A stretch of 64,000 nucleotides of DNA. It comes from Hypomesus transpacificus (lineage: Eukaryota > Chordata > Actinopteri > Osmeriformes > Osmeridae). The stretch lies in assembly GCF_021917145.1 (NCBI RefSeq), contig NC_061082.1:20073952-20137951 (forward strand). Reading direction: 5' to 3'. Of this stretch, positions 22,022 to 33,000 are shown piece by piece. The position numbers and the translations under genes are program-made. The number at the start of each line of letters is the position of its first letter. The first letter of the stretch is position 1. The notes under the pieces are model-generated. The model worked only from the letters and a program-made list of their open reading frames with translations, had not been told where the DNA came from and did not search any database.

Positions 22022-23000
22022 ACTCACGAGTACTGGGTGAGCTTCTGCAGGTTAGGGTTAGTGTGTGTGTGTGTGTGAGACGTACGAGTACTGGGTGAGC
22101 TTCTGCAGGTTAGGGTTAGTGTGTGTGTGTGTGTGTGAGACGTACAAGTACTGGGTGAGCTTCTGCAGGTTGTTGTTCATGTTGACGGGGTAGTGTTCCC
22201 CCAGGTGGATGAGCTTTTCCAGCGCCTCGTAGATGAAGATGAGGCAGATGAGCGAGGCGAAGGCCTCCTCCGTGAAGCGCGTGATGTAGCACACCAGCGA
22301 GCTGGCGTCCGTGGCAACCAGGAGCAGACACAGGAAAGCCGTCCACAGGCCGATGCAGGTCCTCAGAGACAGGTAGGACAAGCCGTTCTCCCTGTGGAGG
22401 GAGAACACACGGAACATCACCGTGACGATCGCCGTGACGATCACTGTGACGATCACCATGACGATCACCGTGACGATCACCGTGACGATCCCACGCTCCG
22501 TATTACATCACCGTTGGGATATTTGGATCACATCTCTAGAGAGCATTTTAATCAGAATTTGAATCATATCTCCAGAGATGTAGGTCTCATCTCGACCATT
22601 ATCACAATGGCATTGGTAATGCGCCTGCATATCAATATAGATAATGAACGGGTCAATGCAGCTGGATCAGGGAGGAGACAGGAGATCATCTGTCGGTCAC
22701 TACGGGATCACTCTGCTGCTGTCGTGGAAACATCTCATCTGAGCAGAGCCCATCAGGGGGACGTTTCACCAAGGGCTGGCGGCCCTGGACTATACAATGA
22801 GATGATTGAACATCTGGTTTGGTTTGTACATGTCACCCACCCACGCATACAAAAACCCAAACCTACTTGCAGAATTTGAAGAGGATCTTCTCAAACACCA
22901 GCACAGGCCCTGTGCTGCCCAGGATGGTGAGAGGCTGTCCAGCAAACAGGGAGTAGGCCATGCCTGTCATGGAAGCTCCAAACAGGGACTCAATCGCACT
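17257..23000 (-). CDS. slc4a10: slc4a10 (NBCn2/NCBE), membrane domain and C-terminus, 12 exons
   Basis: Exons in transcript order: 23000-22867, 22391-22146, 21688-21583, 21232-21071, 20782-20669, 20517-20356, 20108-19857, 19370-19302, 18371-18198, 17975-17853, 17702-17632, 17347-17257. They total 1704 nt, joining in phase to 567 aa and a TGA. The translation begins [13 protein letters not shown] and runs through most of the bicarbonate-transporter membrane domain. Included are [20 protein letters not shown], a large extracellular loop with N-glycosylation sites NAT and NIT and conserved cysteines, [20 protein letters not shown], and [11 protein letters not shown]. The cytoplasmic tail ([27 protein letters not shown]) is typical of SLC4A10 and SLC4A8. 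The protein imports Na+ with HCO3- electroneutrally in neurons and choroid plexus. The exons just before SAIESL are not in the window (see the gap). Confidence 0.95.
18009..18190. repeat. minisatellite filling a short slc4a10 intron
   Basis: Units of 12-13 bp (GGAGGGGTGGT / GGAGGGGTCGT) run for about 180 bp inside a 222-bp intron (17976-18197). In the transcript the intron is therefore almost wholly C-rich pyrimidine repeat. Confidence 0.9.
20118..20217. repeat. GT and poly-G microsatellites beside a slc4a10 acceptor
   Basis: Two GTGTGT tracts, each followed by a long G run (22 G near 20132-20153 and 16 G near 20179-20194), start 10 bp from the acceptor of exon 20108-19857. On the transcribed strand they form a C-rich pyrimidine tract before that acceptor. 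Such homopolymers are prone to sequencing error. Confidence 0.85.
21956..22170 (-). repeat. slc4a10: fourfold duplicated exon end plus splice donor plus CA tract
   Basis: The last 22-23 nt of exon 22391-22146 (CTGCAGAAGCTCACCCAGTA plus CT/TT) and its GT donor recur three more times downstream, each separated by a CA run and ACTAACCCTAAC. Candidate exon ends are 22146, 22086, 22028 and 21956, with donors GTACGT, GTACGT, GTGAGT and GTACGT. Only the first two keep the reading frame (60 nt apart). Confidence 0.9.
22417..22492. repeat. 15-bp tandem repeat in slc4a10 intron
   Basis: About five units of TCACCGTGACGA(T/C)-type sequence follow the acceptor of the exon at 22391. Short array, no coding role seen. 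Confidence 0.75.
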
Positions 23001-23107
23001 CTGGAAGGAAAACAAAACAAACAGACTACACTTAAAGAACAGCAAGAATCTGAGAAAATGCTCATAGGTATAAAGAATATCGTAATATTTGACATGCAAC
23101 ATTAAAA

Positions 23108-26100
23108 CGTGGATGAGGGTGTTTGGATGAAGGGGTGTGGATGAGGGGGTGTGGATGAAGGGGTGTGGATGAGGGTGTTTGGATGAAGGGGTGTGGATGA
23201 GGGGGTGTGGATGAAGGGGTGTGGATGAGGGGGTGTGGATGAGGGGGTGTGGATGAGGGGGTGTGGATGAGGGGGTGTGGATGAAGGGGTGTGGATGAGG
23301 GGGTGTGGATGAGGGGGTGTGGATGAGGGGGTGTGGATGAAGGGGTGTGGATGAGGGGGTGTGGATGAGGGGGTGTGGATGAGGGGGTGTGGATGAGGGG
23401 GTGTGGATGAGGGTGTTTGAATGAAGGGGTGTGGATGAAGGGGTGTGGATGAGGGGGTGTGGATGAAGGGGTGTGGATGAAGGGGTGTGGATGAGGGGGT
23501 GTGGATGAGGGGGTGTGGATGATGAAGGGGTGTGGATGAGGGGGTGTGGATGAAGGGGTGTGGATGAGGGGGTGTGGATGAAGGGGTGTGGATGAGGGGG
23601 TGTGGATGAGGGGGTGTGGATGAGGGGGTGTGGATGAGGGGGTGGATGTGGATAAGGGGGTGTGTGGATGAGGGGGGTGTGGATGAGGGGGTGTGGATGA
23701 GGGGGTGTGGATGAAGGGGTGTGGATGAAGGGGTGTGGATGAGGGGGTGTGGATGGATGAAGGGGTGTGGATGAGGGGGTGTGGATGAGGGGGTGTGGAT
23801 GAAGGGGTGTGGATGAAGGGGGTGTGGATGAGGGTGTTTGGATGAAGGGGTGTGGATGAGGGGGTGTGGATGAGGGGGTGTGGATGAGGGGGTGTGGATG
23901 AGGGGGTGTGGATGAGGGGGTGTGGATGAGGGGGTGTGGATGAAGGGGGTGTGGATGAGGGGGTGTGGATGAGGGGGTGTGGATGAGGGTGTTTGGATGA
24001 AGGGGTGTGGATGAGGGGGTGTGGATGAAGGGGTGTGGATGAGGGGGTGTGGATGAAGGGGTGTGGATGAGGGGGTGTGGATGAGGGGGTGTGGATGAGG
24101 GGGTGTGGATGAAGGGGGTGTGGATGAGGGGGTGTGGATGAGGGGGTGTGGATGAGGGTGTTTGGATGGGGGGTGTGGATGAGGGGGTGTGGATGAAGGG
24201 GTGTGGATGAGGGGGTGTGGATGAGGGGGTGTGGATGAGGGGGTGTGGATGAGGGGGTGTGGATGGGGTGTGGATGAGGGGGTGTGGATGAGGGGGTGTG
24301 GATGAGGGGGTGTGGATGAGGGGGTGTGGATGGGGTGTGGATGAAGGGGTGTGGATGAGGGGGTGTGGATGAGGGGGTGTGGATGAGGGGTGTGGATGAG
24401 GGGGTGTGGATGAAGGGGGTGTGGATGAGGGGGTGTGGATGAGGGGGTGTGGATGAGGGTGTGGATGAGGGGGTGTGGATGAAGGGGTGTGTGGATGAGG
24501 GGGTGTGGATGAAGGGTGTGGATGAGGGGGTGTGGATGAAGGGGTGTGGATGAGGGGGTGTGGATGAGGGGGTGTGGATGAGGGGGTGTGGATGAGGGGG
24601 GTGTGGATGAAGGGGTGTGGATGAAGGGGGTGTGGATGAGGGGGTGTGGATGAGGGGGTGTGGATGAAGGGGTGTGGATGAGGGGGGGTGTGGATGAGGG
24701 GGTGGATGAGGGGGTGTGGATGAAGGGGTGTGGATGAGGGGGTGTGGATGAGGGGTGTGGATGAGGGGTGTGGATGAAGGGGTGTGGATGAGGGGGGTGT
24801 GGATGAAGGGGTGTGGATGAAGGGGTGTGGATGAGGGGGTGTGGATGAGGGGGGTGTGGATGAAGGGGTGTGGATGAGGGGGTGTGGATGAGGGGGTGTG
24901 GATGAAGGGGTGTGGATGAAGGGGTGTGGATGAGGGGGGTGTGGATGAGGGGGTGTGGATGAGGGGGTGTGGATGAGGGGGGTGTGGATGAAGGGGTGTG
25001 GATGAGGGGGTGTGGATGAGGGGGTGTGGATGAAGGGGTGTGGATGAGGGGGTGTGGATGAGGGGGTGTGGATGAAGGGGTGTGGATGAAGGGGGTGTGG
25101 ATGAAGGGGTGTTTGGATGAAGGGGTGTGGATGAGGGGGTGTGGATGAGGGGGTGTGGATGAGGGGGTGTGGATGAGGGGGTGTGGATGAGGGGGTGTGG
25201 ATGAGGGGGTGTGGATGAGGGGGTGTGGATGAGGGGGTGTGGATGAGGGGGTGTGGATGAGGGGGTGTGGATGAGGGGGTGTGGATGAGGGGTGTGGATG
25301 AGGGGGATGAAGGGGTGTGGATGAAGGGGTGTGGATGAGGGGGTGTGTGGATGAAGGGGGTGTGGATGAGGGGGTGTGGATGAAGGGGTGTGGATGAGGG
25401 GGTGTGGATGAGGGGGTGTGGATGAGGGGTGTGGATGAGGGGGGTGTGGATGAGGGGGTGTGTGGATGAGGGGGTGTGGATGAGGGGGTGTGGATGAGGG
25501 GGTGTGGATGAGGGGGTGTGGATGAGGGGGTGTGGATGAGGGGGTGTGGATGAAGGGGTGTGGATGAGGGGGTGTGGATGAAGGGGGTGTGGATGAGGGG
25601 GTGTGGATGAAGGGGTGTGGATGAGGGGGTGTGGATGAGGGGTGTGGGGGTGAGGGGGGGGTGTGGATGAAGGGGGTGTGGATGAGGGGGTGTGGATGAG
25701 GGGGTGTGGATGAGGGTGTGTGGATGAAGGGGTGTGGATGAGGGGGTGTGGATGAAGGGGGTGTGGATGAGGGGGTGTGGATGAAGGGGTGTGGATGAGG
25801 GGGTGTGGATGAGGGGGTGTGGATGAGGGGTGTGGATGAAGGGGGTGTGGATGAGGGGGTGTGGATGAGGGGGGGTGTGGATGAGGGGGTGTGGATGAAG
25901 GGGTGTGGATGAGGGGGTGTGGATGAGGGGGTGTGGATGAAGGGGTGTGGATGAAGGGGTGTGGATGAGGGGTTTGGATGAAGGGGTGTGGATGAGGGGG
26001 TGTGGATGAAGGGGTGTGGATGAGGGGGTGTGGATGAGGGGGTGTGGATGAGGGGTGTGAGGGTGTGTGGATGAAGGGGTGTGGATGAGGGGGTGTGGAT

Positions 26101-26375
26101 GAAGGGGTGTGGATGAAGGGGTGTGGATGAAGGGGTGTGGATGAGGGGGTGTGGATGAAGGGGTGTGGATGAGGGGGTGTGGATGAGGGGGTGTGGATGA
26201 AGGGGTGTGGATGAAGGGGTGTGGATGAGGGGGTGTGGATGAGGGGGTGTGGATGAAGGGGTGTGGATGAAGGGGGTGTGGATGAGGGGGTGTGGATGAG
26301 GGGGTGTGGATGAAGGGGTGTGGATGAAGGGGTGTGGATGAGGGGGTGTGGATGAAGGGGTGTGGGGGTGGTGTG
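23108..26375. repeat. 3.3-kb minisatellite, 14-16-bp unit, ending at the assembly gap
   Basis: About 220 tandem copies of GTGTGGATGAGGGGG, with variant units carrying AAGGGG, AGGGTGTTT or one base more or less. The plus strand has G-runs of 4-5 every 15 bp; the transcribed RNA is C-rich. The array lies in slc4a10 between the missing exons and exon 23000-22867 and runs straight into the N gap. Confidence 0.97.
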
Positions 26376-26475
26376 NNNNNNNNNNNNNNNNNNNNNNNNN
26401 NNNNNNNNNNNNNNNNNNNNNNNNNNNNNNNNNNNNNNNNNNNNNNNNNNNNNNNNNNNNNNNNNNNNNNNNNNN
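26376..26475. other. assembly gap of 100 N (conventional unknown length)
   Basis: Exactly 100 N follow the 15-bp array. A round 100 usually means a gap of unknown size. The slc4a10 exons expected between the exon at 30083-30274 and the exon at 22867-23000 are missing from the readable sequence, so the gap probably hides several kb. Confidence 0.95.
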
Positions 26476-27568
26476 CCTGATTCAGATGAATGGTTGTTAT
26501 CATGCTTCTGCAGGGCTTGATAATGACCCGTTCATGTCAGTCAGGTGTGTTGGTGAACTCCCTACAGGGAGGAAGAGGACTGAGGGGAGCAGGGCAGGGC
26601 AGAGGCTAGACTTCCCTGAGTAGGGTGGCCATCTATCTCACACTGGTCCTGAGACAGGGGGGTCGGGGGCAACCTCCCCCCTTCTCAAGGAAGCAGAGGG
26701 CGGAGCCTGAAGACGGAAGTGGGGGGGGGGGGGGGTTGCTGGTGGAGGATGAGGAGGGAGAGGGCTGGTGGAGGATGAGGAGGGAGAGGGCTGGTGGAGG
26801 ATGAGGAGGGAGAGGGCTGGTGGAGGATGAGCAGGGAGAGGGCTGGTGGAGGATGAGCAGGGAGAGGGCTGGTGGAGGATGAGGAGGGAGAGGGCTGGTG
26901 GAGGATGAGGAGGGAGACGGCTGGTGGAGGATGAGGAGGGAGAGGGCTGGTGGAGGATGAGGAGGGAGAGGGCTGGTGGAGGATGAGGAGGGAGGGAGAG
27001 GGCTGGTGGAGGATGAGGAGGGAGAGGGCTGGTGGAGGATGAGGAGGGAGAGGGCTGGTGGAGGATGAGGAGGGAGAGGGCTGGTGGATGGGGATGAAGG
27101 TGAACAAAGCCTGTCCATTAAGGTTCCAGCCTAGCTTGTTGTCCTCAGAACACTGACTGATGCAAACCCAATAACTGTTTTTTGTTACTTGGCTAAATAT
27201 ACATTTTCAGTGTTTGATCCGTTGAATGAAAAGCAGGTGGAAGTCCTAAGCAACATATCGCTGGGAAAATAAGGAGAGACAGAAATAAAAAACATGCCTT
27301 GTGAAATTGGATTCAAACTCCACATTCAGTATCAAACCAATGTGCAGAGGCTCTAATCTACAAGCAAGCTGCAGAGGTAGCAGCTGTCCATGAAGAATCA
27401 CCCTGACAACACCTTTCCATGCAGCAGTGTCTACACTGAGTGGGATTCTGCCTCCACATACTCAGTGAAGGTGATACTTCAGTTATTGTATTTTTGTTTC
27501 TGCAGTTCAATCTGGTGCTTGTAGGGTCAGCAGCATGATAGAACAGTGTTTCCACCACTAAAGTGGTC
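26476..27568. other. slc4a10 intron with 25-bp minisatellite (26736-27089)
   Basis: After a poly-G run (26720-26735), about 14 copies of GCTGGTGGAGGATGAGGAGG + GAGAG run to 27089. The remaining sequence (26476-26719 and 27090-27568) shows no slc4a10 exon on either strand. Confidence 0.85.
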
Positions 27569-28102
27569 TGTTAAAACACTGTGCTTTTGTTAAAACACTG
27601 TGCTTCTGTTAAAACACTGTGCTTCTGTTAACACACTGTGCTTCTGTTAAAACACTGTGCTTCTGTTAAAACACTGTGCTTCTGTTAAAACACTGTGCTT
27701 CTGTTTAAACACTGTGCTTCTGTTAACACTGTGCTTCTGTTAAAACACTGTGCTTCTGTTAAAACACTGTGCTTCTGTTTAAACACTGTGCTTCTGTTAA
27801 CACTGTGCTTCTGTTTAAACACTGTGCTTCTGTTTAAACACTGTGCTTCTGTTAAAACACTGTGCTTCTGTTAACACTGTGCTTCTGTTAAAACACTGTG
27901 CTTCTGTTTAAACACTGTGCTTCTGTTTAAACACTGTGCTTCTGTTAACACTGTGCTTCTGTTTAAACACTGTGCTTCTGTTAAAACACTGTGCTTCTGT
28001 TAACACTGTGCTTCTGTTAACACTGTGCTTCTGTTTAAACACTGTGCTTCTGTTAAAACACTGTGCTTCTGTTAACACTGTGCTTCTGTTAAAACACTGT
28101 CT
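27569..28102. repeat. minisatellite of about 19-21-bp units
   Basis: About 28 copies of CTGTTAAAACACTGTGCTT with variants TTTAAACAC and TTAACAC form two unit lengths mixed along the array. It lies in a slc4a10 intron. Confidence 0.95.
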
Positions 28103-28270
28103 GGTGTTCTTCATGTCTTAATAAACTTGTGGAATGCTGGCAAATGTAGCTTCCGAAACATAATTCCAGTAAAATGTGCGGGAGATGAGACCTCTGTTTC
28201 TACACTTGAATAAACATGCCATTCTCTGTCATGTTCATTTGCTGCTGATAGGCAGATATTAGCTTCACTT

Positions 28271-28694
28271 TGTAACCCTCCCTGGTGATGGTGTAACTGT
28301 ACCTGGTGATGGTGTAACTGTCCCTGGTGATGGTGTAACCCTCCCTGGTGATGGTGTAACTGTCCCTGGTGATGGTGTAACCCTCCCTGGTGATGGTGTA
28401 ACTGTCCCTGGTGATGGTGTAACCCTCCCTGGTGATGGTGTAACTGTCCCTGGTGATAGTGTAACCCTCCCTGGTGATGGTGTAACTGTCCCTGGTGATG
28501 GTGTAACCCTCCCTGGTGATGGTGTAACTGTCCCTGGTGATGGTGTAACTGTACCTGGTGATGGTGTAACTGTCCCTGGTGATGGTGTAACCCTCCCTGG
28601 TGATGGTGTAACTGTCCCTGGTGATGGTGTAACCCTCCCTGGTGATGGTGTAACTGTCCCTGGTGATGGTGTAACCTTCCCTGGTGATGGTGTA
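28271..28694. repeat. 21-bp minisatellite with alternating 42-bp higher-order unit
   Basis: TGGTGATGGTGTAAC followed alternately by CCTCCC and TGTCCC gives a 42-bp dimer repeated about nine times, with two places where the alternation is broken. It lies in a slc4a10 intron. Confidence 0.95.
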
Positions 28695-29132
28695 TCCCTT
28701 TGTATCAAAGGCTGTGTGTATGATTCCTCTTGGTTCCACATACACACTAAATCTGACTGACTGACTGGCTGACTTTCAGCACTGTATTTTCTTATCAAAT
28801 CTTATCAAAAACATCTCCTCCATTCACTATCTATAATTGAAATATTGATTGGATTACCACCTTCATAAATTATGTTTTAGGAAGTACTAGCAGAGAAAGG
28901 CTGTCAAGGGTTAAGTTGCCTGGATCTGGCTTCTCCTCCTCCTCCTCCTTCTGGGATCTGGGGGGCGGAGGGGCGGGAGGGGGGTGGGTGGAGGATGGTG
29001 GGAGTGGAGAGGAGATGGAGGTCCGCTGGGGGCAGCAGAGCCATGGGGAGCAGGAGTCCACCTGGATGTCACTAGCCATGAACCTGCCCCACAGGGAGCT
29101 CCTTACAGGACAGAGAGATGGACCGCCTGCTA

Positions 29133-29440
29133 GACACACACACACACACACACAGATACACACACACAGATACACACACACACACAGATACACACACACA
29201 CAGATACACACACACACAGATACACACACACACGGATACACACACACAGATACACACACACACAGATACATACACACAGATACACACACATACAGATACA
29301 CACAAAAACACAGAGATACACACACATCCATACACTCACGCAGAGATATACACACATGCACACCCTCTCATACACACACACGCACAAACACAGATACACA
29401 CACACATAACAACACACACTCACACATGCTCACACACACG
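29133..29440. repeat. CACACAGATA-type microsatellite
   Basis: ACACACACAGATACAC-type units run for about 300 bp and become degenerate toward the right end. Confidence 0.9.
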
Positions 29441-29805
29441 AGGAGACAAGAAAAGAGAAACAGACTGAGACAGTGAAAAGGAGGTGACACATGGATGATG
29501 TCTAGCCCTTGGCTGTGACCTCCACTCTGAGGCAGCTGGGTCATCTCTGTAGGTAAGCCTCAGACACCACAGACAGTACACGCCACACACTGACACGACA
29601 CTAACACCTGACACAGGTTCTCTACATGTTGAACACTCAACTCATTTCACATCCCCAGCCCTCTTCCTTGGTAACCCTACAGCTGCAGCATGCAGCAGGG
29701 AGCTGTTTATGTTGCTGTATGTCTATGTTGATATAGGTTGATATAGGTCTATGGGGTCTATGGGGGATATAGGTCTATGTTGCTGTATGTTGGGGAGTCA
29801 GGTTG

Positions 29806-29954
29806 GGGAGTCAGGTGGCTGAGCGGTGAGGGAATCGGGCTAGTAATCTAAAGGTTGCCAGATCGATTCCCGGCCGTGCCAAATGCTGTTGTGTCCTCCA
29901 CTTCACCCTACTTCGGGGGGAATGTCCCTGTACTTACTGTAAGTCACTCTGGAT
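29806..29954 (+). mobile_element. tRNA-derived SINE, second copy, plus orientation
   Basis: The head carries A box TGGCTGAGCGGTGAGG and B box AGATCGATTCC. The body (GTGCCAAATGCTGTTGTGTC) and the tail (CTGTACTTACTGTAAGTCAC) match the reverse complement of 13661-13848. A GTAGGTCTGTGGTGCT minisatellite follows to about 30075, just before a slc4a10 exon. Confidence 0.8.
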
Positions 29955-30082
29955 GGTCTGTGGTGCTGTAGGTCTATGTTGCTGTAGGTGTGTGGTGCTG
30001 TAGGTCTGTGGTGCTGTATAGTCTATGTTGCTGTATAGTCTATGTTGCTGTAGGTCTGTGGTGCTGTAGGTCTGTGACTAAC

Positions 30083-33000
30083 CATTCTTGTCGGTGCTGT
30101 GGGGCTCCTCCGGCTGCTTGCGGCCCATGTCAGCGAAGGATCGCACGATGGGGATGCGGTTAGCCAGCTTCTTCTGGTTCTGGTGGTGGTGCTGCAGGAG
30201 CAGAGCCTCCCTCACTCTCCTCCTCAGCACCTCCCCCAGGGGACTCAGCGCCTCCTGCTGGTCCAGCACCATGTCTGCACACAGGGACACACACAGTCAC
30301 AGATACACACAATGTAAGGTATCAGGCTAGTGCCAGTGTGTTCCAGTGTGTTCCAGTGTGTCTCCTTTGTGTCTCCACTGTCCAGGGCTGCAGTACCTAT
30401 GACCTCCTCCAGGGAGCCGGCCCTCATGTCCAGCAGCACGGTGCCGTTGATGATGCAGCTGCGCAGCTCAAACAGGCTGTGGAGGGAGAGCGTGGCCACG
30501 TAGGGCTTACTCCACCTCTCTCCTCCGTCCTCCACGTCCTCCTCGAACTTCAGCCACCTGCAGCAGCAGACACAGGGCCAGGCTGTCAGACAGGGGGCAG
30601 GGGATTCATGCACAAACACACAAACAGGGACTCTACAATGGGGGCAGATCAGCTCATGACTTCTTGGACGTAGTCCTGTCTGTCTACGTGTGTTCTGGGC
30701 AGTGTGGCAGCAGGGTGCACCTGGTCCACACATCGCTGGGTCATGGCTCCAGAGCGAACAGCTCCAATCTGTCTGCTGCTGTCTGGTTTCCTTGCTGGTT
30801 CAAGCTGGCTGGCTCTGCCCGTGCTGCAGTGCTTATTAGTTAGGCTTTATTTAGCCAGACCGGATGGTTACATAACAAGCCTTCTTTATGTAATTTTAAC
30901 CCTTTCAGGTAACACACGCTTCTCTTTATGAATCATCTTCACTCTCATATTTCACTGTAGCGTAACAGAAAGGAAGTGTTGTGTGTTAGTTTAACTGTCA
31001 TAACAAAACTGGCCCAACCTCTGACGTTTTTCCTTCGTAATAATTAGTTAGCTGTGTAAATGATAATTATGTTGTCTCTGTCTGTTTATGAACCTCACAT
31101 GGTGGGTTCTCTATTCTCTGTGAACATCAAAAAAATCAAAAGGTGTTGTTCGCTCATGCAAAGTGGGAAGAGCATTTCCAACCCCCTATAACCTGAACCT
31201 GTATTAGTTAGACTAGAATCAGGAAGTGTTGCCACTGAAAAAAGGGCATGACATGAGGAGCCCTGATTGGCTTTTAGCGAGAGGTCCAACATGGCGTCCG
31301 ACCTGGCGGTTTCCCTCCACTCCGCCTCCTCTCCCTCTCGCAGGCAGATCTCGTCCAGCTCGGTGAACAGGTCGTGGGGGAGGTGCTCCTCGTCGTCGTC
31401 CTCCATGCCCAGGAGGAACTGCACCCGCTGGGACGGCGTGTCTGGGGCACAGAGACACACGCACATGGGTCTCATCCAGCCTCGTCGCACGTTGATGAGG
31501 TCATAAGGACATGGCACACTTCTGGCAGTATGTGAGCTGCTATTGGCTAAACCCTCAATTACCAAAATCCATAAAATCCTAGATATACGGAACCATGCAA
31601 AGTCTTAGGCACACGTTTTTTTTTTTAAGTAAAACAAAAATGCTTTGAGAAATGATGAAATGAAAATACTTTTATACTTCCGCACAAATATAGAACACAA
31701 AAATGTTGTAACACCAGAGCCTGTTTAAGGACAGCCTGCCCACTCCCTATTAAGCCCCATTGTACCGAATATTGTTGCAGTTCCACCAGAGTTCCACTGG
31801 GAGTGATCGCGGTCGAGTGCAAAATGAATGAGAGTCTATGGAGCTAAACGGCTACATTTGTCTCTTTCGCCTGATTGTCGTTGAGAAATCTCAGATTTGA
31901 TTGTAGTTTTTGCTTGTTCAACCTGGATTACAGGTCAAAAGTTGAATGAACGAGTACTTATGTCCTTTCGGTTTCTTAAAGGGTGAGTCGTTGTTGCCCA
32001 TAACACGCTAGCATTCTGCTAACGAAAGCTCATTGGTTAGTGAAGGACTGACTACGACCAATGATCCCCCTTGATGGCATCCGAAGCAAAACCAGAATGT
32101 CAGAGCATTAGCAACATTAGCAACAACATAAGCAAGCCAAAACTCTTTCTAGCATGTGTATTGACAGGGAGAGCCTAACCTGTCAGCTGTGTTGTCGATG
32201 CGTCAAGAGAAAAGTGGAAGTAACCAGAGCTTGCCGTCAAGCATTAGCTCTGGTCGTACGATGTCTATGACGTCAATTATATTTTCAAAGGCTTTTTAGA
32301 ACGAAAAGGCGACTTCAAAAAAAAATTACACCCAGCGGTGTGTATTTTCTTTGCCTCCCCTTTCGAATTCAGAAAATTATATCCTGAGAAAAGTGGATTT
32401 TGAGGGGTTCCGCTCCATAGACCTCCATTCATTCTGCACTCGACCGTTAGCGCCCTCATATGGAACTTGGGTGGAACTGCAACCAGTTCAGAACCCGGAA
32501 GTTTCCCGAGAGTGGGAGTTCTCCCTTTATTAGACATTTTCTGGTAATCGTAATGTGACTCCCTGTTAACAATTGTGATCAGTGCATCATTAAGTACTTT
32601 CTGAGTTATGTATTAACTGATGATGATTCATGCATTAGTTAATGGATTAATGAATGCTAATTAATGCACCCTTATTGTAAAGTGTTACCCAAAAAGTATA
32701 ATATTTCCATAAGACAATATATACGTAAACATGTCTTTGGCATCTTTTGCACAGTAGCATCATAACTGTAATATCATAAAGAATCATCTGTGCTCACACA
32801 AAAGGCCGATAGTGACTCTTCGATGTTCTTACTCGATTCCAAACAAACATTCTACAGTTTAGCTGCCGCTTAGTTTTTCTCAATTGGTTTGGCTCATTTC
32901 ACGAAACAGAAATGACATTCTCAAAACAACACGTGCAAACCTCCAAACCGCTTGGCACTTGTTCACAACAGATTGGAATTGTTCATTCCTTTAATCAAAT

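Noticed and set aside
23102..26503. Open frame of 1133 codons (Pro/His/Thr-Ser repeat) on the minus strand
   Set aside because: It is the 15-bp minisatellite, whose unit has no stop in any minus frame, and it reads through the N gap.
28200..28798. Minus-strand frames with a YTITREG or TPSPGRV repeat of 7 residues
   Set aside because: The 21-bp minisatellite keeps its frame open. Intronic, with no coding signal outside the array.
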